DNA from: Trachythela sp. YZ-2020
Taxonomy: Eukaryota > Cnidaria > Anthozoa > Malacalcyonacea > Clavulariidae
Assembly (NCBI GenBank): GCA_016169945.1
Contig: JADLSH010000190.1
Location: 5,270,001 to 5,334,000 of the forward strand
Length of the DNA stretch: 64,000 nucleotides
Direction of reading: 5' to 3'
A model generated the notes under the pieces. The model was not told the DNA's origin, ran no database searches, and saw only the letters and a list, made by a program, of their open reading frames with translations. Positions 10,430-18,445 of the stretch are shown here, piece after piece. The translations under genes and the position numbers were made by a program. Each line of letters begins with the position of its first letter. The first letter of the stretch is position 1.

Positions 10430-13400
10430 TTTGTCTGTCAGCAAAATAACTCAAAACTATCAAACAGTTCAATACGAAAATTTATGGAGCAAATGAATCA
10501 AATTTTGCTTCAATTTTCAGAAAATTGGATGAGAAATTTAGAAACGTTTGTGCTTTTCTGGGCTGAAAAGAACTGAATGTCAAAAATAGTGCATGTATTA
10601 CTTCTCCATGAATACTTGACTTTCGCTGGCGTATGTATTAAATAATGCCTCTTTTCTCCAGAACTTTCAGACGATAGACAGTTCATGAACCATCATATCT
10701 ATACAACTTACCCCAACCGATACCATAGAATGCCTTCAGATGATTTCCTCCCAAACCCAAACCTGTGAAGACATTCACGAGTTGAAGGTAAATGATAACT
10801 CCTTCACATAACATCCATCCAAAAAGAGCGAGTACAGAGAAATATAACAATATGGAAACGGTTATACAGAATGACTAGAAAAGAAAACAAAGGGAAAGAA
10901 TTGGTTGAATGGAAATTGTGATGTTTTATGCCGGAAACTTTGTTGAAACGAAATAATTTACAGATGTCTTCTGGTTTCGCCTGAGCATTACCTCGTGTTT
11001 TAGTGCGGGTCCAGCTAGGATAGCAAAGATATCCGTCAGTCCAATCGCAACACACAGATGTATGAGCACTTGGGAAGGTACTTTGCTCTTGGAACTCTGA
11101 TGAAGTCTTTCCCACAGCAATGCGTACGTGAGTATCGTCAGGAATACTGCAAACAGCGACACAGAACAGCCAATGGTGGATATAATTTCCAAAGCTTGCC
11201 TCTCAGCTTCGCTTATCTTGAAGAAATATACATAATATAGATCAAAGTATAGGAGGTAGATACTATTATCGATCGAGCTTTTTTAACTTACAAATCTTAC
11301 CATATCTCTTGAAATGTCCATAGAAGCAAAGGCTGTGAGGTGTTCACATTCACATATCAAGCGGTTACTGTTTGAATTGTCCTTGACTCTTACACAACCA
11401 TCTGTTCTCCACCTATTTTCACTTAATTCTGGTTTCCAGTATACGCATGTTTCAACTTCGTTCTGAAAGTACAGAAATAATTAACATCTAAAAAGTTATT
11501 TTTCAGTTATTAGATTCGTCACTTCGCATTCTGTTATATTGTATTTAATTGTTTCCAGTTATATTATATTCCATTTTATTGTATTCCTATGTAGGCCACT
11601 GTATTTTATTGTTCTATTGTTTTCTACTCTACTCTACTTCTATTATTCTCAATTAGATTTTGTTCTGTTCTATTTGATTCATTTCAATATAATTCCAAAT
11701 GGCACACAACTGTTAACTTCAGGTCGAGAACAAAAGAGATCTTCATTACCAGTTCTTCTGTGTCCCAGCTGATACGAACAGGTTCTGTAAACTTCACTAC
11801 CTTTGACTCAGGTCGAACACTTGCACTGATAATCTTGTTGTTTAGTTCTGCATAAACATTATCACCATAAAAGCTGTTTCTTAGAATGGAATGTGTTGTC
11901 TTATACCACACGACAACTGCCAAAGCACCAGATTTTTTCGGTAGTGCATCAGGCGAGAGTATGAACGATGCATCTGGAAACTTGAAACGTCTTTCCTCCA
12001 GTGACAAATTAGCTGCATATTCTAGGTATTTGACGCGTAGCTGTACGTTGGAATGGTTTTGAAATAAAGGCGAAGCATTTGAACTTAAGTTCTTTCCGTA
12101 TTGGTATCCATAATTTTCCAGGGTTATAACCAGATCACGAATCACTTTCTCGTCCTAGAGAAAAGAGTAAGGTAGGAAGGAAGATGCCAAGGAAGGAAGA
12201 TGCCCCCCCCCCACACAATCCCCAGTAAACTATGTTGGTATCCCAGTGAAGGACCCTTTTATCTAAAAGACAATATCAGCAGAAAAGGGAAGAAAGCTTA
12301 GTTCTGAACAGTGTTTTTATACGGGAGAAAATAAGTCACGACTTACATAAGACGCGTATTATATAAGACACGAACACACTCGTATAAATGGTCAAATTCT
12401 AAGTACGTAAGTCGCGACTTAAATAAGAAGAGGGGTTCAGACTGGTCCCAGGGGCGCACATTCCAAAAAAGTTTGGGAGGGTGTCCATTGTTCAGGGACC
12501 GACTTTTTATATTTATTTGACCACATCAAAACATGTATTACGAGTTAATGTAAAAATATGTGTAGTGCCAGGGGTGTAGAAGGATTGTTAAAAAAATAGG
12601 GGGCGGACCCTCAAGGAGGCGCCACCATGGTTGGCGCAGACGGGAAAATTTTGAAAAACTTGAGTCTGTAGATCGTCGGAAATGGCATTTTCAGAGTCTT
12701 CTCTACCTCTTTCGTTATATGCCTTTTCATTAATATATATAAGATTTCAAACAGTCCAGTTTCGAATTCAAATATTTCGCTGCAATTTTCTTTAAATTGC
12801 TGTTATTTAAAGATAACGCCCCCCAAAACGTAACCTTCAACATCATAAAAAAACAATTAGAAACTGCATTTTTACAACAGAGTTTACTTAATTTTACTCG
12901 AGAATACTGACGTGGAAATAGAACGCACAATGCGGCAGAGAAAAAGTTAGTAGAAGGTTTTGTGCAGTCGTGTATGGCTACGTCATCTTACATTTGAGTA
13001 TATTGCTTTAAGAGGAAAATATATCTCTGGGTTTTGCAATGTTGATTTCTTTTATTGACAATTTTTGTATCGTTTATTATACGTTTTTTAGACAGGATGT
13101 TTCGGACCAACTCGGACCGAATTAGTAGTGTAATTTTACAATTTTGGACCGACTTTTTTGAAAAATTCACAAATTATGGGGGGGTGTCACACCCCCCACA
13201 CCCCTCCTAATGTGCGCCCCTGACTGGTCCACAATACGTCGCGACTTATAAGAATTTGACCATTTATACGAGTGTATTCGCGTCTTATGTAAGTCGCGAC
13301 TTATTTTCTCCGGAATAAATGACCCTAGATACCCAGGATCAAACTAGCTCTGTCTAGATGAAATATATCACAAAGTTGAGTCTGAAAATGCAAGGGATGA

Positions 13401-15702
13401 AGCCTCAGAGGCTACAATTTTATGGTGGTGGACCTTCAGACCCCCGTACAGGCTCGCACGTTTCTAGTTCACCGCTCTCTTGTTAGATCCCTTATAGTTG
13501 ATGCTCCCACACCAAAAATGTCTTAAAAGAGGCCTTGTATAGTCGAAAAAGAAGAGAGGGAAATATAATTCTTAGTCAGATGCTTGAGAGGCAGACGAAG
13601 CGGAGGCTTGCATTGTTGCGATACCAGAGAATATCAGATAAATGAGAATGAGATTTTGGACCGGGATATGAGAAGAGAGAAGGAAGATCCAGTCAAGGTA
13701 AAATGGACGACGAACAGTTGGGAGGCAAAGGATCTGATGGACGAATAATTTGAAATGCGAATTAAAGAAGTACACTTAAAAGGATACCCAGGATAACAAC
13801 CGACCTAATCAGCAACTTAACAGGCTTTATTATATTTTGCACAAACTCACCGTCATATTTCTCCATAATTTTGTATTCCTACGATCCATAATATTGTTTG
13901 CCGGACCCAATATATTGAGACTGCTATCCGAAATATTTAGATGAACGATTTTTTTAAGTATTTCGACTGTTTCAGTAAGAATTTGTCCCCCATCTACTAT
14001 ATCAGGGTCTGTTAAGTAAGACAGTTCGTTGATAATCGTTCGTGCAATTTCTTTTCGGTCTTCATCTGACAAATCCTTGCGATAGAGTTCATCCACCTGA
14101 AAATTGAATTATGAAATTATATATAAGTGAGATTTCTACGCAGACATTGTTCAAGTAATAGTATAATAAAATTAGGATTGGATGATATTTTAACTGGAGC
14201 TAACTTTGGGGTCTTGAAATCTGATCCAGTCCGAATTTGAGGTGACAGATTTGAAATGACATCTCATACTCATAAATCATTACTTAAAGTGAGGTAAATT
14301 AGATATTTTCCAATATGATCATCACTGAGCGAAATATAGCAATATTGTTGGGTCATTTCCTCATTCAGATGCTGAAGTAATACGAGCAACAATTTGGTTG
14401 CAACTTTCAAAATTCAAGCTTTGTGTCCCATTTCAGGCAGCAATGATAGCCGTAAAAGACAAGAAATGTGTATCATTTCCCAAATTGACACAATTCATCC
14501 TCAATGAGCACTTCTCTTAAGTTTAACTCTTATCTGTTTATGCCTGCCATCAGGCGATCTTCTCACATCTCACCTCATCTCATACATACTTTGTTTTTAT
14601 TAAATCCATCTGATTGGTTTATTTTTATCACGTGATCGCTTTGTATACACTATAAAAGCAAATGGTTTTCCCCGACCCACGTTCAGGCAAAAATGTTCAG
14701 GCAAAAATTAACACAGGAGGAAACATGCGTAAAAAAACTTTACTTGACTTTCGTTGAGATATTACAAGTTTCAGCAATTTTGTCGCTCGTATTAATTCAT
14801 CTTTTTTTTTGCTTAATTCAGACTGGAGGAGATAAATTCAGATACTGTCCAGGGACTTGAAGATAGGTGAGCGCAAAATACACTATATAGTATTTATAAT
14901 AATTCTATAATTATATTCTCTTGCCTCTTTCTTCAGTTCACTAAGCACCTCAGTTGGACGCAAATCTAAACAAATGTGTGAGCTTATTAAACCAAGATAA
15001 TGGGAGTTGACTCATATTTTTCTTTTTACCAATGTCTTTTTTTCATTCTAAGAATAACGACTATTATGAAAACGACAAGAGTGCTGGATATCATATAGAT
15101 AGAGCAAATGTATAGTTTTCGCTTACCTCAAGGTATCCACCACGGCCTGTTTCATGCAATGAAGCACTCTTATAATGGACTGAGCTGATCAGGTCTACCT
15201 GACGAGTGCTTCATTGCATGGAACAGGCTGTAGTGGATACCTTCAGTATATCTATTAATTTTGTACTGAAGATGGCATAAGATAATGCCGAAGCGTATGA
15301 AATATTCTTGCAAATATCTAAATGACGTCATACACATTTCACAGATATAAGGCTTTCTGCTATCGCATCGGTAGTCATTCCAACGCCCGTTGCCATTCAT
15401 CTCCACGCAATTTTCCATTCCATCATAATTATTAGGTTCTCCAGTTTGCCACTTGTAATACACTGATAGGTTGCCATCGGGATAACACCATGTGCCTTTG
15501 CATCTCTTCAAGCCAATCCAGAGATCCTTTGTTATTCCCATTCTGTATGTTTTAAGGAGAAAATCGTTGATTTCATCTCCATTTATTGTGGCAAGCTGTC
15601 CACCCAGATTTTTACATTCAATATTTGCATCCTGCCACTGTGCGACAATAGAATTCATGGTGTAACAAATGTTACGAAAACGTTTCCAATTTTGCGGGCA
15701 TC
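5313..15702 (-). CDS. Gene A: C-type lectin adhesion GPCR (partial model)
   Basis: Exons in transcript order: 15702-15334 CTLD, 14096-13851 and 12154-11750 GAIN, 11462-11301 GPS, 11216-10992 TM1-2, 10874-10712 TM3, 9143-9007 TM4-5, 8450-8160 TM5-7, 6421-6343 and 5446-5313 tail. Every listed junction has GT/AG. From the first GAIN exon the joined frame gives 613 residues and ends at TGA. Family B2 hallmarks are the GPS pattern ending [18 protein letters not shown] in TM6 and NSLQG in TM7. In this family the GAIN domain cuts itself before the Thr of HLT, and the new N-terminus acts as a tethered agonist. The CTLD has EPN and WND calcium/sugar motifs. The CTLD exon ends in phase 1 and the GAIN exon starts in phase 0, so at least one linking exon is missing from the model. 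No signal-peptide exon was found. Gene B is almost identical. Confidence 0.88.
5640..5848 (-). mobile_element. tRNA-derived SINE in the last intron of gene A
   Basis: On the minus strand a tRNA-like head starts GGGGCTTCGGTGG, has an A-box-like TGGCACAGTCGTCAGAGC and a B-box-like AGTTCGATTCT. It is followed by a body with TCCGG..ACTCCGGTTTCCTC. This head-plus-body layout is that of SINEs widespread in aquatic invertebrates. The head cannot fold into a good tRNA, so it is a dead copy. The copy B version is at about 36,123-36,335. Confidence 0.7.
6343..6421 (-). CDS. Gene A tail exon 1
   Basis: 79 bp, acceptor TTCTTTAG and donor GTAAGT. Starting in phase 0 it encodes VHEAISREKKARNTRNK and nine more residues, a basic stretch just after TM7. 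It ends in phase 1, matching the last exon. Gene C has a clearly homologous exon ([15 protein letters not shown]), which supports it despite its small size. Confidence 0.82.
6723..7603. mobile_element. MITE in the TM7-tail intron of gene A
   Basis: The ends are inverted: AGGACTGTTCATTATTTATAC near 6723 and GTATAAATAATGAACGGTCCCT ending near 7603. The roughly 880-bp interior has GGGGTGGG-type runs just inside each end and no transposase. The same insertion is in copy B (about 37,227-38,110), so it predates the duplication. Confidence 0.7.
8160..8450 (-). CDS. Gene A exon: end of TM5, TM6, TM7
   Basis: 291 bp, 97 codons, phase 0 at both ends, acceptor TTTTTAG. It begins [11 protein letters not shown] (TM5), then a basic third intracellular loop (RKAKTGLKGS), TM6 with [10 protein letters not shown] and TM7 with [15 protein letters not shown], ending LINRK at a GTAGGT donor. 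Translation without splicing would run 36 more codons to a stop at 8052. That could be a retained-intron tail, but the conserved downstream tail exons argue for splicing. Confidence 0.92.
9007..9143 (-). CDS. Gene A exon: TM4, extracellular loop 2, start of TM5
   Basis: 137 bp starting with a split Gly codon: [13 protein letters not shown] (TM4), the loop with the conserved Cys-Trp pair (ACWC), then MLFWTFVGTIGLILL (TM5). The Cys is the usual partner of the TM3 cysteine. Donor GTAAGC. Confidence 0.9.
9193..9560 (-). repeat. Interspersed repeat, CVCLPVIRLI type
   Basis: The minus-strand frame reads CVCVCLPVIRLIQKLSHSSI. It matches the plus-strand sequence at 10,385-10,560 (TTTGTCTGTCAGCAAAATAACTC), so the two are copies of one repeat in opposite orientation inside the TM3-TM4 intron. 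It is not a host coding region. Confidence 0.5.
9943..10385. mobile_element. Inverted-repeat element enclosing a second element
   Basis: CACAGAGTAGACACTATA near 9956 is inverted near 10,350-10,370 (TATAGTGTCTACTCTGTG), and GAGGTCTCACT pairs with AGTGAGATCTC. The inner element at 10,025-10,156 lies between the arms. Present in copy B at about 40,450-41,000. Confidence 0.6.
10025..10156. mobile_element. Inner MITE with TAGCCAGTGCG ends
   Basis: TAGCCAGTGCG at 10025 is inverted as CGCACTGGCTA at 10146-10156, and the GAGAGGC and CACCCCCC words pair inward. Copy B keeps about 100 bp more of the centre (40529-40759), so copy A has an internal deletion. A run of C next to the arm varies in length between copies. 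Confidence 0.7.
10396..10430. repeat. (GTGC)n microsatellite
   Basis: About eight GTGC repeats; copy B has fewer (40999-41025). The plus-strand ORF across it, with CVRACVRACVR, is an artefact of the repeat. Confidence 0.85.
10712..10874 (-). CDS. Gene A exon: TM3
   Basis: 163 bp. It encodes SFCITVSILLYFSVLALFGW and then [13 protein letters not shown]. The Cys near the start is the conserved TM3 disulphide residue, and WMLCEG matches the family's WMLxEG. It ends with a split Gly codon at a GTAAGT donor. Confidence 0.92.
10992..11216 (-). CDS. Gene A exon: TM1 and TM2
   Basis: 75 codons, phase 0. It starts [18 protein letters not shown]1 continues CSVSLFAVFLTILTYALLW, loop 1 is basic, and TM2 is LIHLCVAIGLTDIFAILAG. 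It ends GPALKHE; gene B has GPALEHE, one of very few coding differences between A and B. Confidence 0.93.
11301..11462 (-). CDS. Gene A exon: GPS motif
   Basis: 54 codons, phase 0. It has the GPS signature: Cys-x-x-Trp (CVYWKPEL), Trp then Gly-Cys (RWRTDGC), and [13 protein letters not shown]. The HLT tripeptide needed for autoproteolysis is intact; cleavage would leave [12 protein letters not shown] as tethered agonist. Confidence 0.94.
11750..12154 (-). CDS. Gene A exon: GAIN domain, main part
   Basis: 135 codons, phase 0, acceptor CTCTAG, donor GTAATG. It opens [20 protein letters not shown], has several N-glycosylation sequons (NAS, NHS, NLS), contains ALAVVVWYKT and ends [10 protein letters not shown], which joins NEVETCVYW of the GPS exon. 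This is the beta-rich subdomain preceding GPS. Confidence 0.9.
12321..13315. mobile_element. Long inverted-repeat element, middle layer
   Basis: GGAGAAAATAAGTC and CGACTTACATAAGACGCG at the left are inverted at the right (GCGTCTTATGTAAGTCG, GACTTATTTTCTCC). ACTCGTATAAATGGTCAAATT likewise pairs with its complement at about 13,253-13,273. A hAT-like element sits in the loop. Confidence 0.7.
12449..13222. mobile_element. Non-autonomous hAT-like transposon, inner layer
   Basis: The termini are CAGGGGCGCACATT and AATGTGCGCCCCTG. An exact 8-bp target duplication, ACTGGTCC, flanks it (12441-12448 and 13223-13230). CAGGGGCG-type ends with 8-bp duplications are standard for hAT elements. 774 bp, no transposase. 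Same insertion in copy B at 43044-43808. Confidence 0.9.
13851..14096 (-). CDS. Gene A exon: GAIN domain, helical part
   Basis: 82 codons, phase 0, acceptor TTTTCAG, donor GTGAGT. It encodes VDELYRKDLSDEDRKEIART, then [19 protein letters not shown] and a WRNMT end. The pattern of helices with a Trp near the end fits the alpha subdomain of GAIN. The gene C homologue is eight codons longer. Confidence 0.87.
14097..15129. other. CTLD-GAIN intron(s); missing linker exon expected here
   Basis: Splice phases demand an exon here (phase 1 in, phase 0 out). One candidate starts after TTTGTTTAG at 14965 and reads RPTEVLSELKKEAR. The matching place in gene C (about 61,790, minus strand) reads [12 protein letters not shown]. 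No convincing donor in the right phase follows, so it is not called. No EGF exon is visible, unlike in gene C. Confidence 0.4.
15130..15243. repeat. Imperfect inverted repeat, 40-nt arms
   Basis: Arms 15130-15169 and 15204-15243 pair almost throughout (AAGGTATCCAC..., CCTGTTTCATGCAATGAAGC and complement) around a 34-nt loop. It lies just downstream of the CTLD exon in the intron. Also in copy B at 45723-45836. It may be the end of an old transposon. Confidence 0.8.
15334..15702 (-). CDS. Gene A exon: C-type lectin domain
   Basis: 369 bp, phase 1 at both ends, acceptor TTTGTAACAG, donor GTATGA. It begins CPQNWKRFRNICYTMNS, has the WIGL motif (DLWIGLKRC), EPN (GEPNNYDG) and WND (RWNDYRC), and ends PYICEM. 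The cysteines fit a long-form CTLD. EPN plus WND is the mannose/glucose-type calcium-dependent pattern. The whole domain in a single exon with symmetrical phases suits domain shuffling. Confidence 0.94.
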
Positions 15703-15890
15703 CTGTTACAAAAATAGAAGGTTTTACCATTATGTTACATTCTTTGCATTGAAAATAAATACGGGGAACACACCAAATGACTGTAATCCAGGATCGAAAC
15801 TAGTGGGGGGCTCAATGTTTAATTAACAATTGTAACTTCGTAGAGCAAATTTTGTCATGTTCCTGGGGCAAAAATACATCCAAGGAGTCT
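15703..15890. other. Upstream of gene A CTLD exon: no first exon seen
   Basis: The frame is open upstream to a Met (MVKPSIFVTG), but a splice acceptor lies between this Met and the domain, and the segment is not signal-peptide-like. Next upstream is LINE debris, so the real first exon lies further away or has been lost. Confidence 0.4.
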
Positions 15891-16378
15891 CAAACTCGCC
15901 TTTGATTTTTTATGAGACGATAAACAAAAACTGTAATCTTTATCATGACACGATCGACCACGCCTGCATTTTAATTAAGAACATGGAGGCGCTCGGTGTT
16001 CTTGATGTCCAGCTTAACTGGTTTACGGAATATTTATTTCATCGACAACAAGTTGTGATCTATGATAACTACAGATCGAATAATTATCCCGTTTATTACG
16101 GTGTTCCCCAAGGCTCCATTCTGGGGCAATTTATGTTTTTGATATACATTGAAGACCTCTCTAAGGTCCTAAAACACTCTAACATTATTATGTATGCAGA
16201 TGACACCGGTCCTATGTTTTTCTCATAAGGATATTAAAAATATTGAGGCAGCTATGTCCAGAGATATGGATGCCGTTGCTTGGTGATTGCAGAAGAATCG
16301 GCTGGTGATTAATCTTAAAAAAGATAAGACGGACTCTATGGTTTTTGGTACAGCAAAACGCCTTGCAAAGTATTTTTA
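15890..16378 (+). pseudogene. LINE reverse-transcriptase fragment
   Basis: The plus frame has HDTIDHACILIKNMEALGV, then GVPQGSILGQFMFLIYIEDL and the catalytic MYADDT (palm motifs). A frameshift near 16,228 and a stop follow, after which RT-like sequence continues (NRLVINLKKDKTDSMVF). 5'-truncated and dead. It is of a different lineage from the RT copies at 21.9 and 27.6 kb. Confidence 0.85.
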
Positions 16379-16541
16379 TTATTCTAATTGTTTAAGTAGT
16401 ATTTGATATTATTATATATTGTATCTTATTTCTATAAATCTTGGTATTAGATACAGGACCCTTAGTGATAGTAGTATTTGATTATACTGATAAGGTTTTT
16501 ATCCTGTCAGTATAAATAAAGTTTAATTATATAGAGAATAA

Positions 16542-16672
16542 TACATGGGTGCGCGGAAATACCAGATTTATTTCGAGTGTTGAACATGATGTCTCACGAG
16601 TGAGCGCAGCGAACGAGTGAGATATCATGTTCAACACGAGAAATAAATCTGGTATTTCCAAGCATCCATGTA
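16542..16672. mobile_element. Foldback MITE
   Basis: Arms 16542-16597 and 16617-16672 are near-perfect inverted copies (TACATGG, AAATACCAGATTTATTTC, TTGAACATGATGTCTCAC) around a GAGTGAGCGCAGC loop. It lies in an approximately 800-bp stretch of A that is missing from B. A smaller palindrome of TCTCACATGTGAGATTATC follows at 16,768-16,807. Confidence 0.8.
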
Positions 16673-16991
16673 TTTTTCTGTTTATTATATAAAGGACAGT
16701 CTTTTCAAACAAAATAAAATAAAATAAAATATCCATTTTCATAAACTTCAAAAGCGATAATTTTCACATGTGAGATTATCATAAATAATCTCACATGTGA
16801 GATTATCAGTTTTACTGTATCAATGCTCGAAATCTCTATAAAGCACTATACTTTATATAATAAAATAATAATAATAATGGAAACTTTATTAATTACGATC
16901 AATGTTTACATACTACAGTGATAAACCTCTCTTTACAGGTAGTTTACCAGTGTCTACTTGAATTAACTCTACATATATGATAAAAATATTA

Positions 16992-17275
16992 GTATGACAT
17001 TAGGTCTGGGTTATCCCATTCTTTGTTACGTTTACAAAATATATAATATGAGGACCTGATATACAAGTGTTAATAATTTTCCTAACAAGATATTCAGCAT
17101 TTCAACAAAGTCTAGTGAGGTGGATTGATTGAAAACTCCTAGTGAACTGATAGATAAATTGACAAATTTGACCTTATCATATTTGTTGTGATGTTCCTTA
17201 ATCAGTTCCTGATATTTTTGTCTTTTACGGGTTGCATTAGTTAGAAGATTAGATTCAAATCCCACATTAAGTTCG
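16992..17275 (-). pseudogene. LINE C-terminal fragment
   Basis: The minus frame contains GFESNLLTNATRKRQKYQEL and NLSISSLGVFNQST. The copy B version is intact further on, ending FCKRNKEWDNPDLMSY; here about 31 bp are deleted and the frame breaks. The peptide type is the C-terminus of non-LTR retrotransposon proteins. Confidence 0.65.
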
Positions 17276-17277
17276 AG

Positions 17278-17319
<42 letters not shown>
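17278..17319. repeat. (TAA)n microsatellite
   Basis: About 14 repeats here against about 23 in copy B (47134-47204). On the minus strand it follows TTTAATAAAGTTGCC, the 3' end of the LINE at 17,320-17,600, so it is probably that element's tail. Confidence 0.85.
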
Positions 17320-17320
<1 letters not shown>

Positions 17321-17600
17321 GCAACTTTATTAAATGTTTTTCTTTCTACATAGGCTACATACAATTGTAAATCTCGCTTATTAAGGTAACTTACAATTGG
17401 CTACTTGAATCACAATTTAACTCTAAATAATGTAACATGCAAATATATATATTTTTATACAAATCAACCAAATATTTCAAATAGCTAATAATTCGGGATT
17501 TCCCCATTCTTTGTTTCGACAGCAGAAGATATAATAAGTAGTTCCAATGGCAATGGTCATCATTTTTCTAATACAATACATATTTGCTGTTGTCCCCGTT
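17320..17600 (-). pseudogene. Second LINE 3' end
   Basis: On the minus strand TTYYIFCCRNKEWGNPELLAI-type sequence (about 17,480-17,590) is followed by a 3' UTR running into the TAA/ATT microsatellite. It is a diverged second copy of the LINE end at 16,992-17,275, in tandem with it. Confidence 0.6.
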
Positions 17601-18445
17601 AATCGTCCAAACGACATCAAATATTTTCGTTAATCGTTTGAAATACTCTTAAATCTTACCATGTAACGTTTATGCTCTTAAAACCATAGGAACATACTCG
17701 CAATTTCGTATCAAGGCTTATTTGAACATTGTAGTGCGGCACTTTGTTCCCAATGGGTGGTCTATACTGCAATTGAACCCGTCAAAAGTTAGGCTACCCT
17801 ACTAAAATAGCCCTGTATATAGGGTTTAGCGTGATAATGATTTCGTTTTTTCTCTCTGAACTTCGTAACTATGCCTTAGCTAACCGTCTCCGATATTTCG
17901 GAGAATGTTTGCATATTAATCTGAATAGCCGTTTCATAAAGCAAACCCTGTTACCAATCATGATCAATTTGTGTGTGCCAAGTGTTTGATATGTTTTTAT
18001 ATTCATTTATACAAAGTTTTCAAAGATGATATGGAATATATTAGAAACTGAGTTTAATAGTCTAATAGACAGTTTACTTTTATCTGGACGTTTATATATG
18101 TCGTCTCATAGTATCAATATCACTATTTGTATCCCCTCCAACAATTGGTAAATGGTTGTATATTTCGGTTCACTATAATACTTGCAATATAGCATTTAGT
18201 AAACAATTATTCCTCCATCACAACGCAGAAATATGTGGTTTTTTAACCATAACTCACAAATATTTCACATGCAAGCAAAATTTCTAGTTTCAGACTGTAG
18301 CTTTCTAGTTGACTGGTAGTCAACGATCGCAGAATGACTTTAAAATTAAGCGAAGATCATCATATGTCAATGAAATGATTCACTATCTTAAAAGTCGGCC
18401 ATATTGAAACGTCATTGTTATAACAGTAAATATTTTAACTATATA
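17601..18445. other. Non-coding stretch
   Basis: AT-rich, shared with copy B (about 47,480-48,346). No ORF, exon or inverted repeat could be supported. Confidence 0.4.

Larger units (their letters stand above)
12190..13530. mobile_element. Decayed outer transposon hosting two nested elements
   Basis: The flanks at about 12,190-12,300 and 13,320-13,530 resemble the two ends of the hAT-type element at 59354-60082 (CCCAGTGAAGGACCC on the left; AGGCC after a run of A on the right). They are split by the nested elements described next. The arrangement is the same in copy B. Confidence 0.5.

Noticed and set aside
10331..10576. Plus-strand ORF with CVRACVRACVR
   Set aside because: Created by the GTGC microsatellite and an interspersed repeat.
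15266..15292. Active hammerhead ribozyme
   Set aside because: The base following GAA is not A and no convincing stems I and III were found; kept only as a weak observation.
16527..16751. Minus-strand ORF beginning MKFMKMDILFYFILF as a signal-peptide exon for gene A
   Set aside because: It runs through a foldback MITE absent from copy B and lacks a donor in phase 1.
17278..17364. Poly-isoleucine start of a minus-strand ORF
   Set aside because: Translation of the TAA/ATT microsatellite.
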